DNA of 64,000 bases from Acinetobacter pittii ATCC 19004 = CIP 70.29 (GCF_000369045.1 NZ_KB849789.1:308586-372585), one strand, 5' to 3'; shown: positions 8,111-17,734, numbered from the stretch's first letter. Numbers and translations are program-made. Notes: generated by a model not told the origin, from the sequence alone.

Positions 8111-9040
8111 ATGATTACAGGGATCGAGATTTTAAAGTTTGGAGTTGAAGATAGAGCCGCTTCAAACAAGTTTTTGGCAGATTTTGGTTTAAGCCAAAGT
8201 ACTTCGGATATTGAAGGCACTGATCTTTACCAAACTCAAAATGGTAGCAAGATTTATCTATTTAATTGTGATGATGAGCGTTTGCCGACTGCTATTGAAC
8301 AAGGTTCAACTTTACGTGAAGTGATTTGGGGCGTTGATAGTGCTCAAGACCTTGAAGACTTGGCAGCTCGTTTGGCCGATGTAGAAGGTTTTAAACGTAC
8401 TGAAAATACAGTTCAGTGCCTTGACCCAAATGGCATGACCATTCGTTTTGAACAAAGCTTTGTTAAAGAAGTACCTGAACTTAAAACGGAAGGTATTAAC
8501 CAATACGGCAATATTCAACGTGTTAATGCAGCAAGTCCTGTCTATGAAAAAGGTCAACCTGTTGCGATTGGACACGTGGTGTTTTTCACACCGGATTTGG
8601 CAACAACTGAAAACTTCTATATTGGAAAAGTAGGCTTTCATTTATCGGATGCCTATAAAAATCGTGGTGCTTTCTTACGTTGCCGCGGTGAAGGTTATCA
8701 CCATGATTTATTCTTGCTCAGTGTTCCAAATAAACCTGCTGGCTTAAATCACGTTGCGTTTGTAGTACGTGATATCCATGAAGTGATTGGGGGCGGTTTA
8801 AATATGAATCGTTCGGAATGGTCAACTTTCATTGGTCCGGGACGTCACCCAATTTCTTCTGCGTATTTCTGGTACGTCAACTCACCATTAGGTGGTGCAT
8901 TTGAATACTACACCAACGATGATTATTTGACAGAAGAATGGCAACCACGTGTAGAAGAACATCGTCTAGAGCTTTTCACTGAATGGGCGATTGAAGGTGG
9001 TCTTGATGACACAACCCGCCGTCAGGTGAAGCCTGTTTAA
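8111..9040 (+). CDS. Type I extradiol (VOC-fold) ring-cleavage dioxygenase
   Basis: 309-aa two-module vicinal-oxygen-chelate protein. The C-terminal module carries the 2-His-1-carboxylate iron ligands in the expected places: H155 (IGHVVFF), H214 (LNHVAFV) and E265 (AFEYYT). That supports an active extradiol dioxygenase that cleaves a catechol next to its hydroxyls. The N-terminal module lacks ligands, as is usual. It sits between the SDR and reductase genes, matching the order hydroxylation, dehydrogenation, ring cleavage. The precise catechol is not predictable. Confidence 0.88.
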   Translation: MITGIEILKFGVEDRAASNKFLADFGLSQSTSDIEGTDLYQTQNGSKIYLFNCDDERLPTAIEQGSTLREVIWGVDSAQDLEDLAARLADVEGFKRTENTVQCLDPNGMTIRFEQSFVKEVPELKTEGINQYGNIQRVNAASPVYEKGQPVAIGHVVFFTPDLATTENFYIGKVGFHLSDAYKNRGAFLRCRGEGYHHDLFLLSVPNKPAGLNHVAFVVRDIHEVIGGGLNMNRSEWSTFIGPGRHPISSAYFWYVNSPLGGAFEYYTNDDYLTEEWQPRVEEHRLELFTEWAIEGGLDDTTRRQVKPV

Positions 9041-9068
9041 CAGGTATTGCTTTACAAGGAAGATGGCT

Positions 9069-10280
9069 ATGGAAAAGATCGTAATTGTAGGTGCCGGACA
9101 GGCAGCGGGTTGGGCAGTAAGTACCTTGCGTCAAAATGGGTATGTGGGTGAAATTCACGTGGTTTCAAATGAAGATCAAGTGTTTTATGAACGTCCGCCA
9201 CTGTCTAAGCAAGTACTTTCAAAAGAAGCAACTTATGAAAGTTTGAATCTGTTCTCACCTGAACAGGTTCAAGAGTTCAACGTTCAATGGCATAAACCGG
9301 AAATTGCAACAAAAGTCGATCGTGAGCAAAAACAGGTTCATTTAGAAAGTGGTCAGATTTTGCCGTATGACAAATTGCTGATTGCAACTGGAAGCCGTGC
9401 GCGTGTACCCGTCAATACATGGCAGTTCATTCCAAATGTTGTGACTTTACGCAATGTGCATGATTGTGAACGTTTGGCTGAAATTTTAAAGAATGCAAAA
9501 AATGTCGCTGTGATCGGTGGTGGCTGGATTGGTTTAGAAATTGCTGCAACTGCACGTAAGCAAGGTAAAGATGTTCATATTTTTGAATATGGCGATCGTT
9601 TATGTGCAAGAAGCGTGAGTCCGGAAGTTTCTGCATTTTTAAAAAATATGCATGAGACCCAAGGCACAAAAATTCATTTAGACAGCAAGAGCCTTCACTT
9701 AGTGGAAGCACCAGATCAAAAAGTTGAAGTAGTGAATCATCCTCAACATAGCCAGTTATTTGATTGTGTTGTAGTGGGTGCAGGTGCCGAAATTGCTAAA
9801 GAATTAGGCGTGCATGCTGGGCTCGATGTGAAAGATGGCATTGTGGTGAATTGTTTTGGGCAAACTTCAGATCAAAACATTTATGCTGCAGGTGATGTCG
9901 CTATTCATCCGGGCTTGGGTTATTGCATTCAGTCTTGGGCAAATGCACAAAATCAGGCAATTGCAGCAGCAAAGTCGATGCTCGGAATTGAAACTGAATA
10001 TAGCGATATTCCATGGCTTTGGTCAGATCAATATCACTTTAATATCCAGATTTTAGGTACGTATCAACCTGAAAAAACGAAGGAAGTAGTCATTCGCCAA
10101 GGCGGTGAAGATCAGGTGAGCTATTTATATCTGGACCATGAAAATCGTTTGCTCAACATGATTGCCATTAATGACTCGAAGCTAGTCAAACTGGCAAAAC
10201 GTTGGATGCAAGCTAACACCGTTTTAGATCCAAAACTATTAGCAGATGCTGAATTTAATGTCATGAAGTTAAAACCGTAA
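9069..10280 (+). CDS. FAD-dependent ferredoxin reductase for the Rieske oxygenase
   Basis: 403-aa NAD(P)H:ferredoxin oxidoreductase of the BphA4/putidaredoxin reductase group. The N-terminal IVIVGAGQAAG is the FAD-binding GxGxxG, VIGGGWIGLEIA near residue 155 is the NAD-binding fingerprint, and IYAAGDVA is the second FAD motif. The ATG at 9069 is preferred since the AAGGA at 9056-9060 is too close to the in-frame ATG at 9063. It completes the three-component oxygenase with the ferredoxin and terminal subunit in the same operon. Confidence 0.92.
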   Translation: MEKIVIVGAGQAAGWAVSTLRQNGYVGEIHVVSNEDQVFYERPPLSKQVLSKEATYESLNLFSPEQVQEFNVQWHKPEIATKVDREQKQVHLESGQILPYDKLLIATGSRARVPVNTWQFIPNVVTLRNVHDCERLAEILKNAKNVAVIGGGWIGLEIAATARKQGKDVHIFEYGDRLCARSVSPEVSAFLKNMHETQGTKIHLDSKSLHLVEAPDQKVEVVNHPQHSQLFDCVVVGAGAEIAKELGVHAGLDVKDGIVVNCFGQTSDQNIYAAGDVAIHPGLGYCIQSWANAQNQAIAAAKSMLGIETEYSDIPWLWSDQYHFNIQILGTYQPEKTKEVVIRQGGEDQVSYLYLDHENRLLNMIAINDSKLVKLAKRWMQANTVLDPKLLADAEFNVMKLKP

Positions 10281-10322
10281 ACATTAAATCTGGTTCTCAT
10301 TACCAAATCGAAGGAATGACAC

Positions 10323-11546
10323 ATGAGTAATGAAGAGAAAAGTGGATTGAAGCATTGGGTACCTGCTTTTGTCCTTATGGTGTGTGTGGTACTGGCGTTT
10401 TTCGACAAGATTAGTATTGCGGTTTTATTTTCAGATCCTCATTTTCAAAGTGCAATGGGAATTGCTGAAGATAAGGCCAAGCTCGGATGGCTCATGACAA
10501 GTTTCTTACTTGCTTATGGTTTTTCATCAGTCTTTCTAAGCTTTTTGGGTGACATTTTTAACCCAAAGAAAATGCTGTTCTGGAGCGTAACATCGTGGGG
10601 CGTACTCATGTTTTGCATGGGGTTCACCACTAGTTATTCAGGTATGTTGATTTTGCGTGTATTGCTTGGTTTAGCAGAAGGCCCATTATTTGCCTTGGCA
10701 TATACAATTGTTAAGCAGACTTATTCAGACCGTCAGCAGGCACGTGCTTCTACTATGTTCTTACTTGGAACGCCAATAGGTGCATTCCTTGGGTTCCCAA
10801 TCACGGCAAATGTTTTAGCTCACCACGACTGGCACACCACTTTTTTTGTGATGGCTGCGCTAACCCTGATTGCGATTTTTAGCATTGTTTTTGGTTTACG
10901 TAACTTGCAGCTCAAGAAAACTGTCGAAATTGAGGGCGAGAGTAAACGCACCAACTTCAAAGGTCACATTACCAATACTAAATTGCTGCTCAGCAACAGC
11001 GCATTCTGGTTGGTTTGTCTCTTTAACATTGCATTGATGACGTATTTGTGGGGCTTAAACAGCTGGGTTCCTTCTTACTTAATGCAAGACAAAGGATTCA
11101 ATCTCAAAGAGTTTGGGATGTATTCAAGCTTTCCGTTCATTGCCATGTTAATTGGCGAAATTATCGGTGCATTTTTATCTGACAAGTTAGGCCGCCGCGC
11201 GATTCAAGTATTTAGCGGTTTATTACTCGCGGGCATCTTCATGTATGTGATGGTCATAATGACTGAGCCACTATTGATTATTGCTGCCATGTCTTTAAGT
11301 GCTATGGCGTGGGGTTTTGGAGTAGCAGCGGTATTTGCTCTGCTTGCAAGAGTAACGACCTCAAATGTAGGGGCGACTGCGGGTGGAATATTTAACGGTT
11401 TGGGTAATTTTGCAAGTGCAATTGCGCCTGTTCTTATCGGTTACATCGTGATGCAAACACATAGTTTTAATTTAGGAATTACCTTCTTGGCTGCTGTCGC
11501 TGTCATTGGGTCGTTGTTCTTGGTTCCTCTTTTAAAACGTTATTAA
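10323..11546 (+). CDS. MFS transporter, probable substrate uptake
   Basis: 407-aa major facilitator with about 12 hydrophobic segments and the loop-2/loop-8 type motifs (GDIFNPKKM; SDKLGRRAI). General resemblance is to anion:cation symporters that import organic acids. Located between the ferredoxin reductase and cupin genes of the catabolic operon, it most likely imports the pathway substrate across the inner membrane, paired with the porin at 17883-19079 for the outer membrane. Substrate inferred only. Confidence 0.88.
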   Translation: MSNEEKSGLKHWVPAFVLMVCVVLAFFDKISIAVLFSDPHFQSAMGIAEDKAKLGWLMTSFLLAYGFSSVFLSFLGDIFNPKKMLFWSVTSWGVLMFCMGFTTSYSGMLILRVLLGLAEGPLFALAYTIVKQTYSDRQQARASTMFLLGTPIGAFLGFPITANVLAHHDWHTTFFVMAALTLIAIFSIVFGLRNLQLKKTVEIEGESKRTNFKGHITNTKLLLSNSAFWLVCLFNIALMTYLWGLNSWVPSYLMQDKGFNLKEFGMYSSFPFIAMLIGEIIGAFLSDKLGRRAIQVFSGLLLAGIFMYVMVIMTEPLLIIAAMSLSAMAWGFGVAAVFALLARVTTSNVGATAGGIFNGLGNFASAIAPVLIGYIVMQTHSFNLGITFLAAVAVIGSLFLVPLLKRY

Positions 11547-11569
11547 TTCACTGTATAGGAGTTTAAAAA

Positions 11570-12091
11570 ATGACTACACAACAATTCGAATCGTGGGCAC
11601 AACCAGAGGGTGCTTCTTTAGAAGATTGGTTAAACACACGTATTGCTCGCTTTGAGACACGTAAATACGACTTCGATGCTTTGAAGTTCCAAGCAGATTA
11701 CGACCCGAAATATCGCCGTGCACAAATGCGTTACATGGGTACGGGTGCAACAGGTGTTGCAAATGACGGTAACACCGTTCCAGCAGAAAACTTCACGTTT
11801 TCAACCATGGTTCTACCACCACAGTGTGAAGGTCCTTTGCACATTCACCACGATGTTGAAGAAGTTTTCTTTATGCTTCGCGGCGAAATTGATTTGTTCA
11901 TTGAGCACAACGGCGAAAAATTTGAAACCCGTTTAAAAGAGCGTGACCTGATTTCAATTCCACCGGGTATTTACCGTGGTCTATTTAACCCAGGTCAAGA
12001 AGATGCCTTGATGTGTGTGATGTTGGGAACAGGTAAACCAACCATTCCGAACTATCCACCAGAGCATCCGTTGTCTCAAATCAAACGTTAA
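11570..12091 (+). CDS. Cupin-domain protein of the catabolic operon
   Basis: 173-aa protein with one conserved cupin beta-barrel. The metal-binding cupin motif reads GPLHIHHDVEEVFFMLRGE (about residues 85-103), with two or three histidines and a glutamate, and the second motif lies around SIPPGIYRGLFNPG. It probably binds a divalent metal. It may act as a small dioxygenase, isomerase or decarboxylase in the pathway, but cupin function cannot be read from the fold. Good AGGAG ribosome site. Confidence 0.82.
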   Translation: MTTQQFESWAQPEGASLEDWLNTRIARFETRKYDFDALKFQADYDPKYRRAQMRYMGTGATGVANDGNTVPAENFTFSTMVLPPQCEGPLHIHHDVEEVFFMLRGEIDLFIEHNGEKFETRLKERDLISIPPGIYRGLFNPGQEDALMCVMLGTGKPTIPNYPPEHPLSQIKR

Positions 12092-12126
12092 TTGTTTGAT
12101 GAAGTGAATGAAGGAAAGAATTGAAA

Positions 12127-12951
12127 ATGATGACACTCATTGAAAAGTTAGCAGAATTTCCGGTGAAAACCGTTACTGTTCAAGGCCAGCAGCAAGCCTA
12201 TCGGGAAGCCGGTCAGGGCGAGTACCTTGTGCTGTTGCACGGCATTAGTTCAGGTTCTGCTTCATGGGTAAACCAACTTGAAGTGTTGTCTCATCATTTT
12301 CATGTCATTGCCTGGGATGCACCAGGCTATGGCAAATCAGATGAACTTTTAACTGATCAGCCCAATGCGACCGACTACGCAAAGCGTTTGGCAGCATTGT
12401 TCGATGTTTTAAAAATTGAAAAAGCAATAGTGGTGGGACACTCATTAGGTGCCTTACAGGCCAGTGCGTTTGCTGCACTTTACCCAGAGCGAGTGAAACA
12501 CTTGATTGTTGCTAACTTAGCTCAAGGCTACCAACGCCACGATGAGCAGACACAAATTCAGGTTTTTGAAAAAAGACCAAAAATGTTGAAAGAACTCGGT
12601 GCTAAAGGAATGGCTGAAACCCGTGGACCTCATTTGATTTATAAACAAGAGCCACAGGCCTTAGCTTTAGTTTCAGAGGTGATGCAGCAATTGACCCTAC
12701 AAGGTTTCACCCATGCATCGTACTTACTGGCATATGACGAAATACGTAATTACTTAACCGATTTAAAAGTCCCATGCACAGTGATTGCAGGGCAGCAAGA
12801 TCAAATCACTCCTGCGTTAGGTATACAAGAGCTTGCTCAGGAATTGCAGTTGGAACAGCGCTTCGTCATAGAAGATGCAGGACATTTAAGTTATGTCGAC
12901 CAACCGCAAGCATTTAACCAAATTATGTTGACGATTCAGGAACAATCGTAA
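12127..12951 (+). CDS. Alpha/beta hydrolase, possible C-C (meta-cleavage product) hydrolase
   Basis: 274-aa alpha/beta hydrolase. LLHGISSGSASW holds the oxyanion HG motif, GHSLG contains the nucleophile (S106), and EDAGHLSY near the C-terminus holds the catalytic histidine; D near TVIAGQQDQ is the likely acid. Being in the same operon as an extradiol dioxygenase suggests it hydrolyses the ring-opened meta-cleavage product, as BphD-type enzymes do. An in-frame TTG at 12121 is the alternative start. Esterase activity is the main alternative. Confidence 0.85.
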   Translation: MMTLIEKLAEFPVKTVTVQGQQQAYREAGQGEYLVLLHGISSGSASWVNQLEVLSHHFHVIAWDAPGYGKSDELLTDQPNATDYAKRLAALFDVLKIEKAIVVGHSLGALQASAFAALYPERVKHLIVANLAQGYQRHDEQTQIQVFEKRPKMLKELGAKGMAETRGPHLIYKQEPQALALVSEVMQQLTLQGFTHASYLLAYDEIRNYLTDLKVPCTVIAGQQDQITPALGIQELAQELQLEQRFVIEDAGHLSYVDQPQAFNQIMLTIQEQS

Positions 12952-12966
12952 GAGAGATTAAGGATT

Positions 12967-13761
12967 ATGAGCTTCCAAGTTGAAGGAAAAGTTGCAGTTG
13001 TTACCGGTGGCTCATCTGGGATTGGGCTGGCTGCTGTTGAAATACTGGTTGCAGAGGGTGCAAAAGTTGCTTGGTGTGGTCGCGATGAAGAACGTTTAAA
13101 TGCTTCTAAGCACTATATTTTAGAAAAATTTCCACATGCCAATATTTTTACCAAAGCATGTAATGTGTTGAAAAAACAAGAAGTTCAGCAATTTGCCAAA
13201 GAGGTCAAACTTAATTTGGGCAATGTGGACATGCTCATTAACAATGCTGGGCAAGGCCGTGTTTCAAATTTTGAAAATACGCAAGATGAAGACTGGATGA
13301 AAGAAATTGAGCTGAAATATTTCAGTGTTTTACATCCGGTAAGAGCTTTTCTTAACGACTTAAAACAGTCGGCAAATGCCTCAATTACCAATGTGAACTC
13401 ATTACTGGCATTGCAACCTGAACCGCACATGATTGCGACTTCATCTGCACGCGCTGCACTTTTGAACTTAACCCATTCTTTGGCACATGAGTTTACTCAA
13501 TATGGCGTTCGTGTGAACTCGATTTTACTTGGAATGGTCGAATCTGCGCAGTGGAAACGCCGTTATGAAACCCGTTCAGATTTAAATCTGTCATGGGAAG
13601 AGTGGACAGGCAATATCGCAAAAAATCGTGGCATTCCTATGCAGCGCTTAGGCCGTCCAGAAGAGCCTGCACGTGCATTAGTTTTCTTGGCATCACCATT
13701 GGCATCTTACACCACAGGTTCGGCAATAGATGTCTCGGGTGGTTTTAACAAACATTTATAA
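12967..13761 (+). CDS. SDR-family protein lacking the usual Tyr/Lys pair
   Basis: 264-aa Rossmann-fold short-chain dehydrogenase relative. The cofactor loop TGGSSGIG (13-20), INNAG (91-95) and the closing SGGF are normal, and S145 is in the usual serine position. The YxxxK catalytic pair is replaced: the aligned stretch is ATSSARAALL, with T158 for Tyr and R162 for Lys. So it binds a nucleotide but is unlikely to use the standard SDR proton relay. It lies 15 bases after the hydrolase gene and 15 before the aspartate dehydrogenase-like gene. Confidence 0.85.
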   Translation: MSFQVEGKVAVVTGGSSGIGLAAVEILVAEGAKVAWCGRDEERLNASKHYILEKFPHANIFTKACNVLKKQEVQQFAKEVKLNLGNVDMLINNAGQGRVSNFENTQDEDWMKEIELKYFSVLHPVRAFLNDLKQSANASITNVNSLLALQPEPHMIATSSARAALLNLTHSLAHEFTQYGVRVNSILLGMVESAQWKRRYETRSDLNLSWEEWTGNIAKNRGIPMQRLGRPEEPARALVFLASPLASYTTGSAIDVSGGFNKHL

Positions 13762-13776
13762 ATATCAGGTGCTGTC

Positions 13777-14568
13777 ATGAAAAAGTTGATGATGATTGGT
13801 TTTGGCGCAATGGCAGCAGAAGTGTATGCCCACTTGCCTCAAGATCTGCAACTCAAATGGATTGTAGTGCCATCTCGCAGTATTGAAAAAGTGCAGTCAC
13901 AAGTCTCTTCCGAGATTCAGGTGATTTCAGATATTGAGCAATGCGATGGTACGCCAGACTATGTCATTGAGGTGGCAGGTCAAGCAGCAGTGAAAGAACA
14001 TGCTCAAAAAGTTTTAGCGAAAGGTTGGACCATTGGGCTGATTTCGGTGGGTACTTTGGCTGATAACGAGTTTTTAATTCAGCTTAAAAAAACTGCCGAA
14101 AAAAATGATGCACATCTGCATTTACTTGCAGGGGCTATCGCAGGCATTGACGGTATTTCTGCTGCTAAAGAAGGTGGTTTGCAAAAAGTCACTTACAAAG
14201 GCTGCAAAAGTCCAAAAAGCTGGAAGGGCAGTTATGCAGAGCAATTGGTCGATTTAGACCATGTTGTTGAAGCTACAGTCTTTTTCACTGGAACTGCCCG
14301 TGAAGCTGCGACCAAATTTCCAGCCAATGCCAATGTTGCAGCAACCATTGCACTTGCAGGACTTGGTATGGATGAAACCATGGTTGAGTTAACTGTTGAT
14401 CCAACCATCAACAAAAACAAACACACCATTGTGGCAGAAGGTGGCTTTGGGCAAATGACCATTGAACTGGTGGGCGTGCCATTGCCAAGTAACCCGAAAA
14501 CATCAACTTTGGCTGCGCTTAGCGTGATTCGTGCTTGTCGCAACAGTGTAGAAGCAATACAGATTTAA
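13777..14568 (+). CDS. L-aspartate dehydrogenase-like (NadX family) enzyme
   Basis: 263-aa protein with an N-terminal Rossmann domain (GFGAMA, residues 8-13) and the conserved aspartate dehydrogenase core (LLAGAIAGIDG, then KFPANANVAAT and GLGMDET). Classical members oxidatively deaminate L-aspartate to oxaloacetate/iminoaspartate using NAD(P). Here it is embedded in an aromatic catabolic operon, not beside nadA/nadC, so it probably acts on a pathway intermediate (perhaps an amino acid-like or aldehyde/imine compound). The family call is solid, the substrate is not. Confidence 0.87.
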   Translation: MKKLMMIGFGAMAAEVYAHLPQDLQLKWIVVPSRSIEKVQSQVSSEIQVISDIEQCDGTPDYVIEVAGQAAVKEHAQKVLAKGWTIGLISVGTLADNEFLIQLKKTAEKNDAHLHLLAGAIAGIDGISAAKEGGLQKVTYKGCKSPKSWKGSYAEQLVDLDHVVEATVFFTGTAREAATKFPANANVAATIALAGLGMDETMVELTVDPTINKNKHTIVAEGGFGQMTIELVGVPLPSNPKTSTLAALSVIRACRNSVEAIQI

Positions 14569-14581
14569 GAAGGATTTGATC

Positions 14582-16048
14582 ATGGCAAAGGAAATTTATA
14601 TTGCAGGTGAATGGCGTTTAGGCCGTGGTGCAGTCATTCAAAGCCTGTTTCCGGCAGATCAGTCGGTAAACGCTGAGCTTTCAACAGCAACGCTTGAAGA
14701 TGTAAATGAAGCAATTGAAAAAGCGGATCAGGCTTGGCGTCAACCCAGCTGGAGAAACAGCTTGCCGCATGAGCGTGCACGTATTCTCTATAAAGTTGCA
14801 GACATTATTGAAGCGCGTGTAGATGAATTATCAAAACTGCAAACCCGCGATAATGGGAAGCCTTTAACCGAAACTCGTGGTTTGGTGATGAGCGCGGCGG
14901 CAACCGCACGTTATGTTGCTGCGGCATGTGAAACGCTAAATGATGAGTTAACTACTCAACGTGCTCCAGACTTTATGACCATGAGTGTGCATGAACCTGT
15001 AGGTGTTGTAGCAGCTATTACCCCTTGGAACTCTCCAATTGCGAGTGAGGTTCAAAAGCTTGCTCCTGCTTTGGCAGCAGGAAATGCCGTGGTGTTAAAA
15101 CCAGCAGAAGCGACTTCACTGATTGCTTTAGAGCTTGCCAAAATTTTTGAAGAAGCTGGCTTACCAAAAGGCTTACTTAGTGTGTTAGTGGGACGTGGTT
15201 CTATCATTGGTGATGCAATTGCTCAGCACCCATTGGTTCGTAAAATTTCTTTTACAGGTGGAACAACCACAGGTCGTCATTTGGCACACATTGCCGCAGA
15301 TAAACTGATTACTACTTCGCTTGAGTTAGGTGGTAAGTCACCAACCATCGTTTTGCCGGATGCGGATGTCGAACTGGCGGCTAAAGGTGTCGCGTACGGT
15401 ATTTTTAGCTCGGCAGGCCAAGCGTGTATCGCAGGTTCTCGCTTGTTTATTCATAGCAGTCTTTACGATCAGTTTTTAACGCGTTTGGTTGAAATTACCA
15501 AAGGCTTACGTGTGGGCCATCCGGAACAAGCTGGAGTGCATTTAGGGCCACTGGTCAATGACAAACATTTGCAGTCCGTCGACCGCTATGTGCAGCTTGC
15601 TAAAAGCGAAGGTGGTCAAGTTCTGATTGGTGGAGAGGCACTTACCACTGGTGACTATGCCGAAGGAAGCTATTACTTACCAACCATTATCACGGGCTTA
15701 AATAACAGTGCTCAAACCTGTCAAGAAGAAATTTTTGGCCCTGTTTTAGTTGTTATGAAATATGACAACGAGCAAGATTTAATTGCCCAAGCCAATGACA
15801 GTTGTTTTGGCCTTGCCGCAGGCATCTGGACTGAAAGCTATCGCAAAGCTTGGCGTATTGCACGTGCATTAGAAGTGGGAACGGTATGGATTAATACCTA
15901 TAAAAAATTCTCGATTAGTGCGCCGTTTGGTGGCTTTAAAGACAGTGGAATTGGGCGCGAGAAAGGCCGTTTGGGCATTTTATCGTACATGCAACAAAAA
16001 AGTATTTATATGGGGCTGAATGAACAGCCTAACCCTTGGTGCGATTAA
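14582..16048 (+). CDS. NAD(P)-dependent aldehyde dehydrogenase
   Basis: 488-aa ALDH superfamily enzyme oxidising an aldehyde to the acid. The catalytic glutamate (E248 in LELGGKSP) and nucleophilic cysteine (C282 in AGQACIAGSR) are present, along with the FTGGTTTGRHL cofactor loop. The ATG at 14582 fits AAGGA at 14570-14574. It follows the aspartate dehydrogenase-like gene by 13 bases and precedes the TPP enzyme. A decarboxylase-plus-ALDH pair (2-oxo acid to aldehyde to acid) is the likely logic of this operon end. Confidence 0.92.
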   Translation: MAKEIYIAGEWRLGRGAVIQSLFPADQSVNAELSTATLEDVNEAIEKADQAWRQPSWRNSLPHERARILYKVADIIEARVDELSKLQTRDNGKPLTETRGLVMSAAATARYVAAACETLNDELTTQRAPDFMTMSVHEPVGVVAAITPWNSPIASEVQKLAPALAAGNAVVLKPAEATSLIALELAKIFEEAGLPKGLLSVLVGRGSIIGDAIAQHPLVRKISFTGGTTTGRHLAHIAADKLITTSLELGGKSPTIVLPDADVELAAKGVAYGIFSSAGQACIAGSRLFIHSSLYDQFLTRLVEITKGLRVGHPEQAGVHLGPLVNDKHLQSVDRYVQLAKSEGGQVLIGGEALTTGDYAEGSYYLPTIITGLNNSAQTCQEEIFGPVLVVMKYDNEQDLIAQANDSCFGLAAGIWTESYRKAWRIARALEVGTVWINTYKKFSISAPFGGFKDSGIGREKGRLGILSYMQQKSIYMGLNEQPNPWCD

Positions 16049-16086
16049 TAAATTCAAGGACTGAAAACAAATTTTGAGGAACAGAC

Positions 16087-17727
16087 ATGACTGAACGTGT
16101 AAATGTAGGCGAAGCAATCGCAAGAGTTTTAGAAGCGCACCAAGTTGATAGTATTTATGGTGTTATTTCCATCCACAATTTACCTATTGCAGATGCGGTA
16201 GGGCGCCGTGAAAGAATGCGCTTTGTTGCAGCCCGTGGTGAGGCTGGCGCAGTTACCATGGCAGATGCACACTCACGCTTTAAAGGCCTAGGTGTAGCGT
16301 TGACCAGTACAGGTGCTGGGGCAGGTAATGCCGTAGGTTCACTGATTGAAGCAATGAATGCGGGTAGCCCTGTATTGCATTTAACGGGTCAAGTTGAGCG
16401 TGAATATCTCGACCGTGATGCAAGCTTCATCCATGAAACCAAAGACCAACTTACATTCTTGCGTGCATCGAGCAAAGCGGCGTTCCGTATTACCAGCCCA
16501 GACAATGCCGTTGGCGTGATTCGTGAAGCCATCCGTGTAGCAACTACAGTTCCAATGGGACCGGTTAGTGTTGAGTTACCAATTGATGTACAAGCAGCAG
16601 AAATTGATTTGCCACTTAATCTTGGGCCAGTGAAAGCACTTGAGTTGCCACAGGCAGAGCAAGCTGAAATTGATCTTCTTGTAAGCGAAATCAAAAAAGC
16701 AAAACGTCCGATTTTCTGGATTGGTGGTGGAACTTTAAATAGTGTTGCTGAAGTTAAAGCAATTGCAGATTTAGGTATTCCGGTTGTTTCATCGACTCAT
16801 GCTCGTGGGGTGTTGGCAGATGATCATCCACGTAGTTTAGGTGCGTTCCATAACTCGGCGGGTGTTGAGCAGTTATTAAAAGATGCTGACTTAATGGTAG
16901 TCGTGGGTTCTCGTTTACGTAGTAATGAAACAAAAACTTATTCGGTTGAATTTCCTGAAAACATTATTCAGGTAGATGCCAACCCAGTAGCTCAGCAACG
17001 TAATTACAAAATCCGCAACTTCATTTGTGGCGATGCTAAAGATGTCTTAACACGTGTTTTGGAGCAGCTTCAAGGAACTTCAAAAGTTGATGCCGATTAC
17101 GATGCTGCTGTTGTGGCTGCTAAACAAGCTGCAATTGATGCACTGCGTAAACAAATCGACCAGTACGCATTAATTTGTGATCACTTGCGTGCAGCTTTAC
17201 CTCAAGACGGCATTTTTGTACGTGACATCACCATGTCGGGTAGTACATGGGGCAGTCGTTTATTCCCTGTACAGGCACCAAACCAAAACATCCACTCACT
17301 TGCGGGTGCAATTGGTTTAGGTCTTGCAACAGCAATTGGTGCTTCGGTTGCTAACCCTGACAAAAAAGTAATTGGTTTAGTCGGGGATGGCGGCTTAATG
17401 CTTGGCATTGGTGAAATTGCAACTATGGTGCAAGAAAACACCAACATGGTCTTAATGATTATGAATGACGGTGGCTATGGCGTAATGCGTGGCATTCAAA
17501 ATAACTACTTTGGTGGTCGTCAGTATTTCAATGAATTACATACACCTGACTACAAACTCCTTGGCGAATCAATGGGTGTGAAAAGCTGGAAAGTGGGTAG
17601 TGCAGATGAGTTTAAAACGGTTATTCAAGAGGCAGTCGCTTTTGAAGGACCAACCGTGATTGAGCTCGATATGAACTCGATTGGACCATTAAACTTCGCG
17701 GGTCCACCGCAAAAGAAACTGTATTAA
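16087..17727 (+). CDS. Thiamine pyrophosphate-dependent enzyme (acetolactate synthase/decarboxylase-like)
   Basis: 546-aa three-domain TPP enzyme. E52 in RGEAGAV is the glutamate that activates the cofactor; the C-terminal GDGG...N motif (GLVGDGGLMLGIGE to MNDGGYGV) binds Mg-TPP. It resembles acetolactate synthase large subunits and benzoylformate decarboxylase, but no small subunit is present and the operon context argues for 2-oxo acid decarboxylation or carboligation of a pathway fragment. Last enzyme gene before a strong hairpin terminator at 17735-17783. Confidence 0.88.
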   Translation: MTERVNVGEAIARVLEAHQVDSIYGVISIHNLPIADAVGRRERMRFVAARGEAGAVTMADAHSRFKGLGVALTSTGAGAGNAVGSLIEAMNAGSPVLHLTGQVEREYLDRDASFIHETKDQLTFLRASSKAAFRITSPDNAVGVIREAIRVATTVPMGPVSVELPIDVQAAEIDLPLNLGPVKALELPQAEQAEIDLLVSEIKKAKRPIFWIGGGTLNSVAEVKAIADLGIPVVSSTHARGVLADDHPRSLGAFHNSAGVEQLLKDADLMVVVGSRLRSNETKTYSVEFPENIIQVDANPVAQQRNYKIRNFICGDAKDVLTRVLEQLQGTSKVDADYDAAVVAAKQAAIDALRKQIDQYALICDHLRAALPQDGIFVRDITMSGSTWGSRLFPVQAPNQNIHSLAGAIGLGLATAIGASVANPDKKVIGLVGDGGLMLGIGEIATMVQENTNMVLMIMNDGGYGVMRGIQNNYFGGRQYFNELHTPDYKLLGESMGVKSWKVGSADEFKTVIQEAVAFEGPTVIELDMNSIGPLNFAGPPQKKLY

Positions 17728-17734
17728 CCAGTTT

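Noticed and set aside
9856..10056. Plus-strand frame inside the ferredoxin reductase gene
   Set aside because: Different frame of a solid FAD enzyme gene; no ribosome site or domain.
14232..14543. 103-codon minus-strand frame inside the aspartate dehydrogenase-like gene
   Set aside because: Low-complexity Ala/Ser/Thr/Val composition typical of an antisense shadow.
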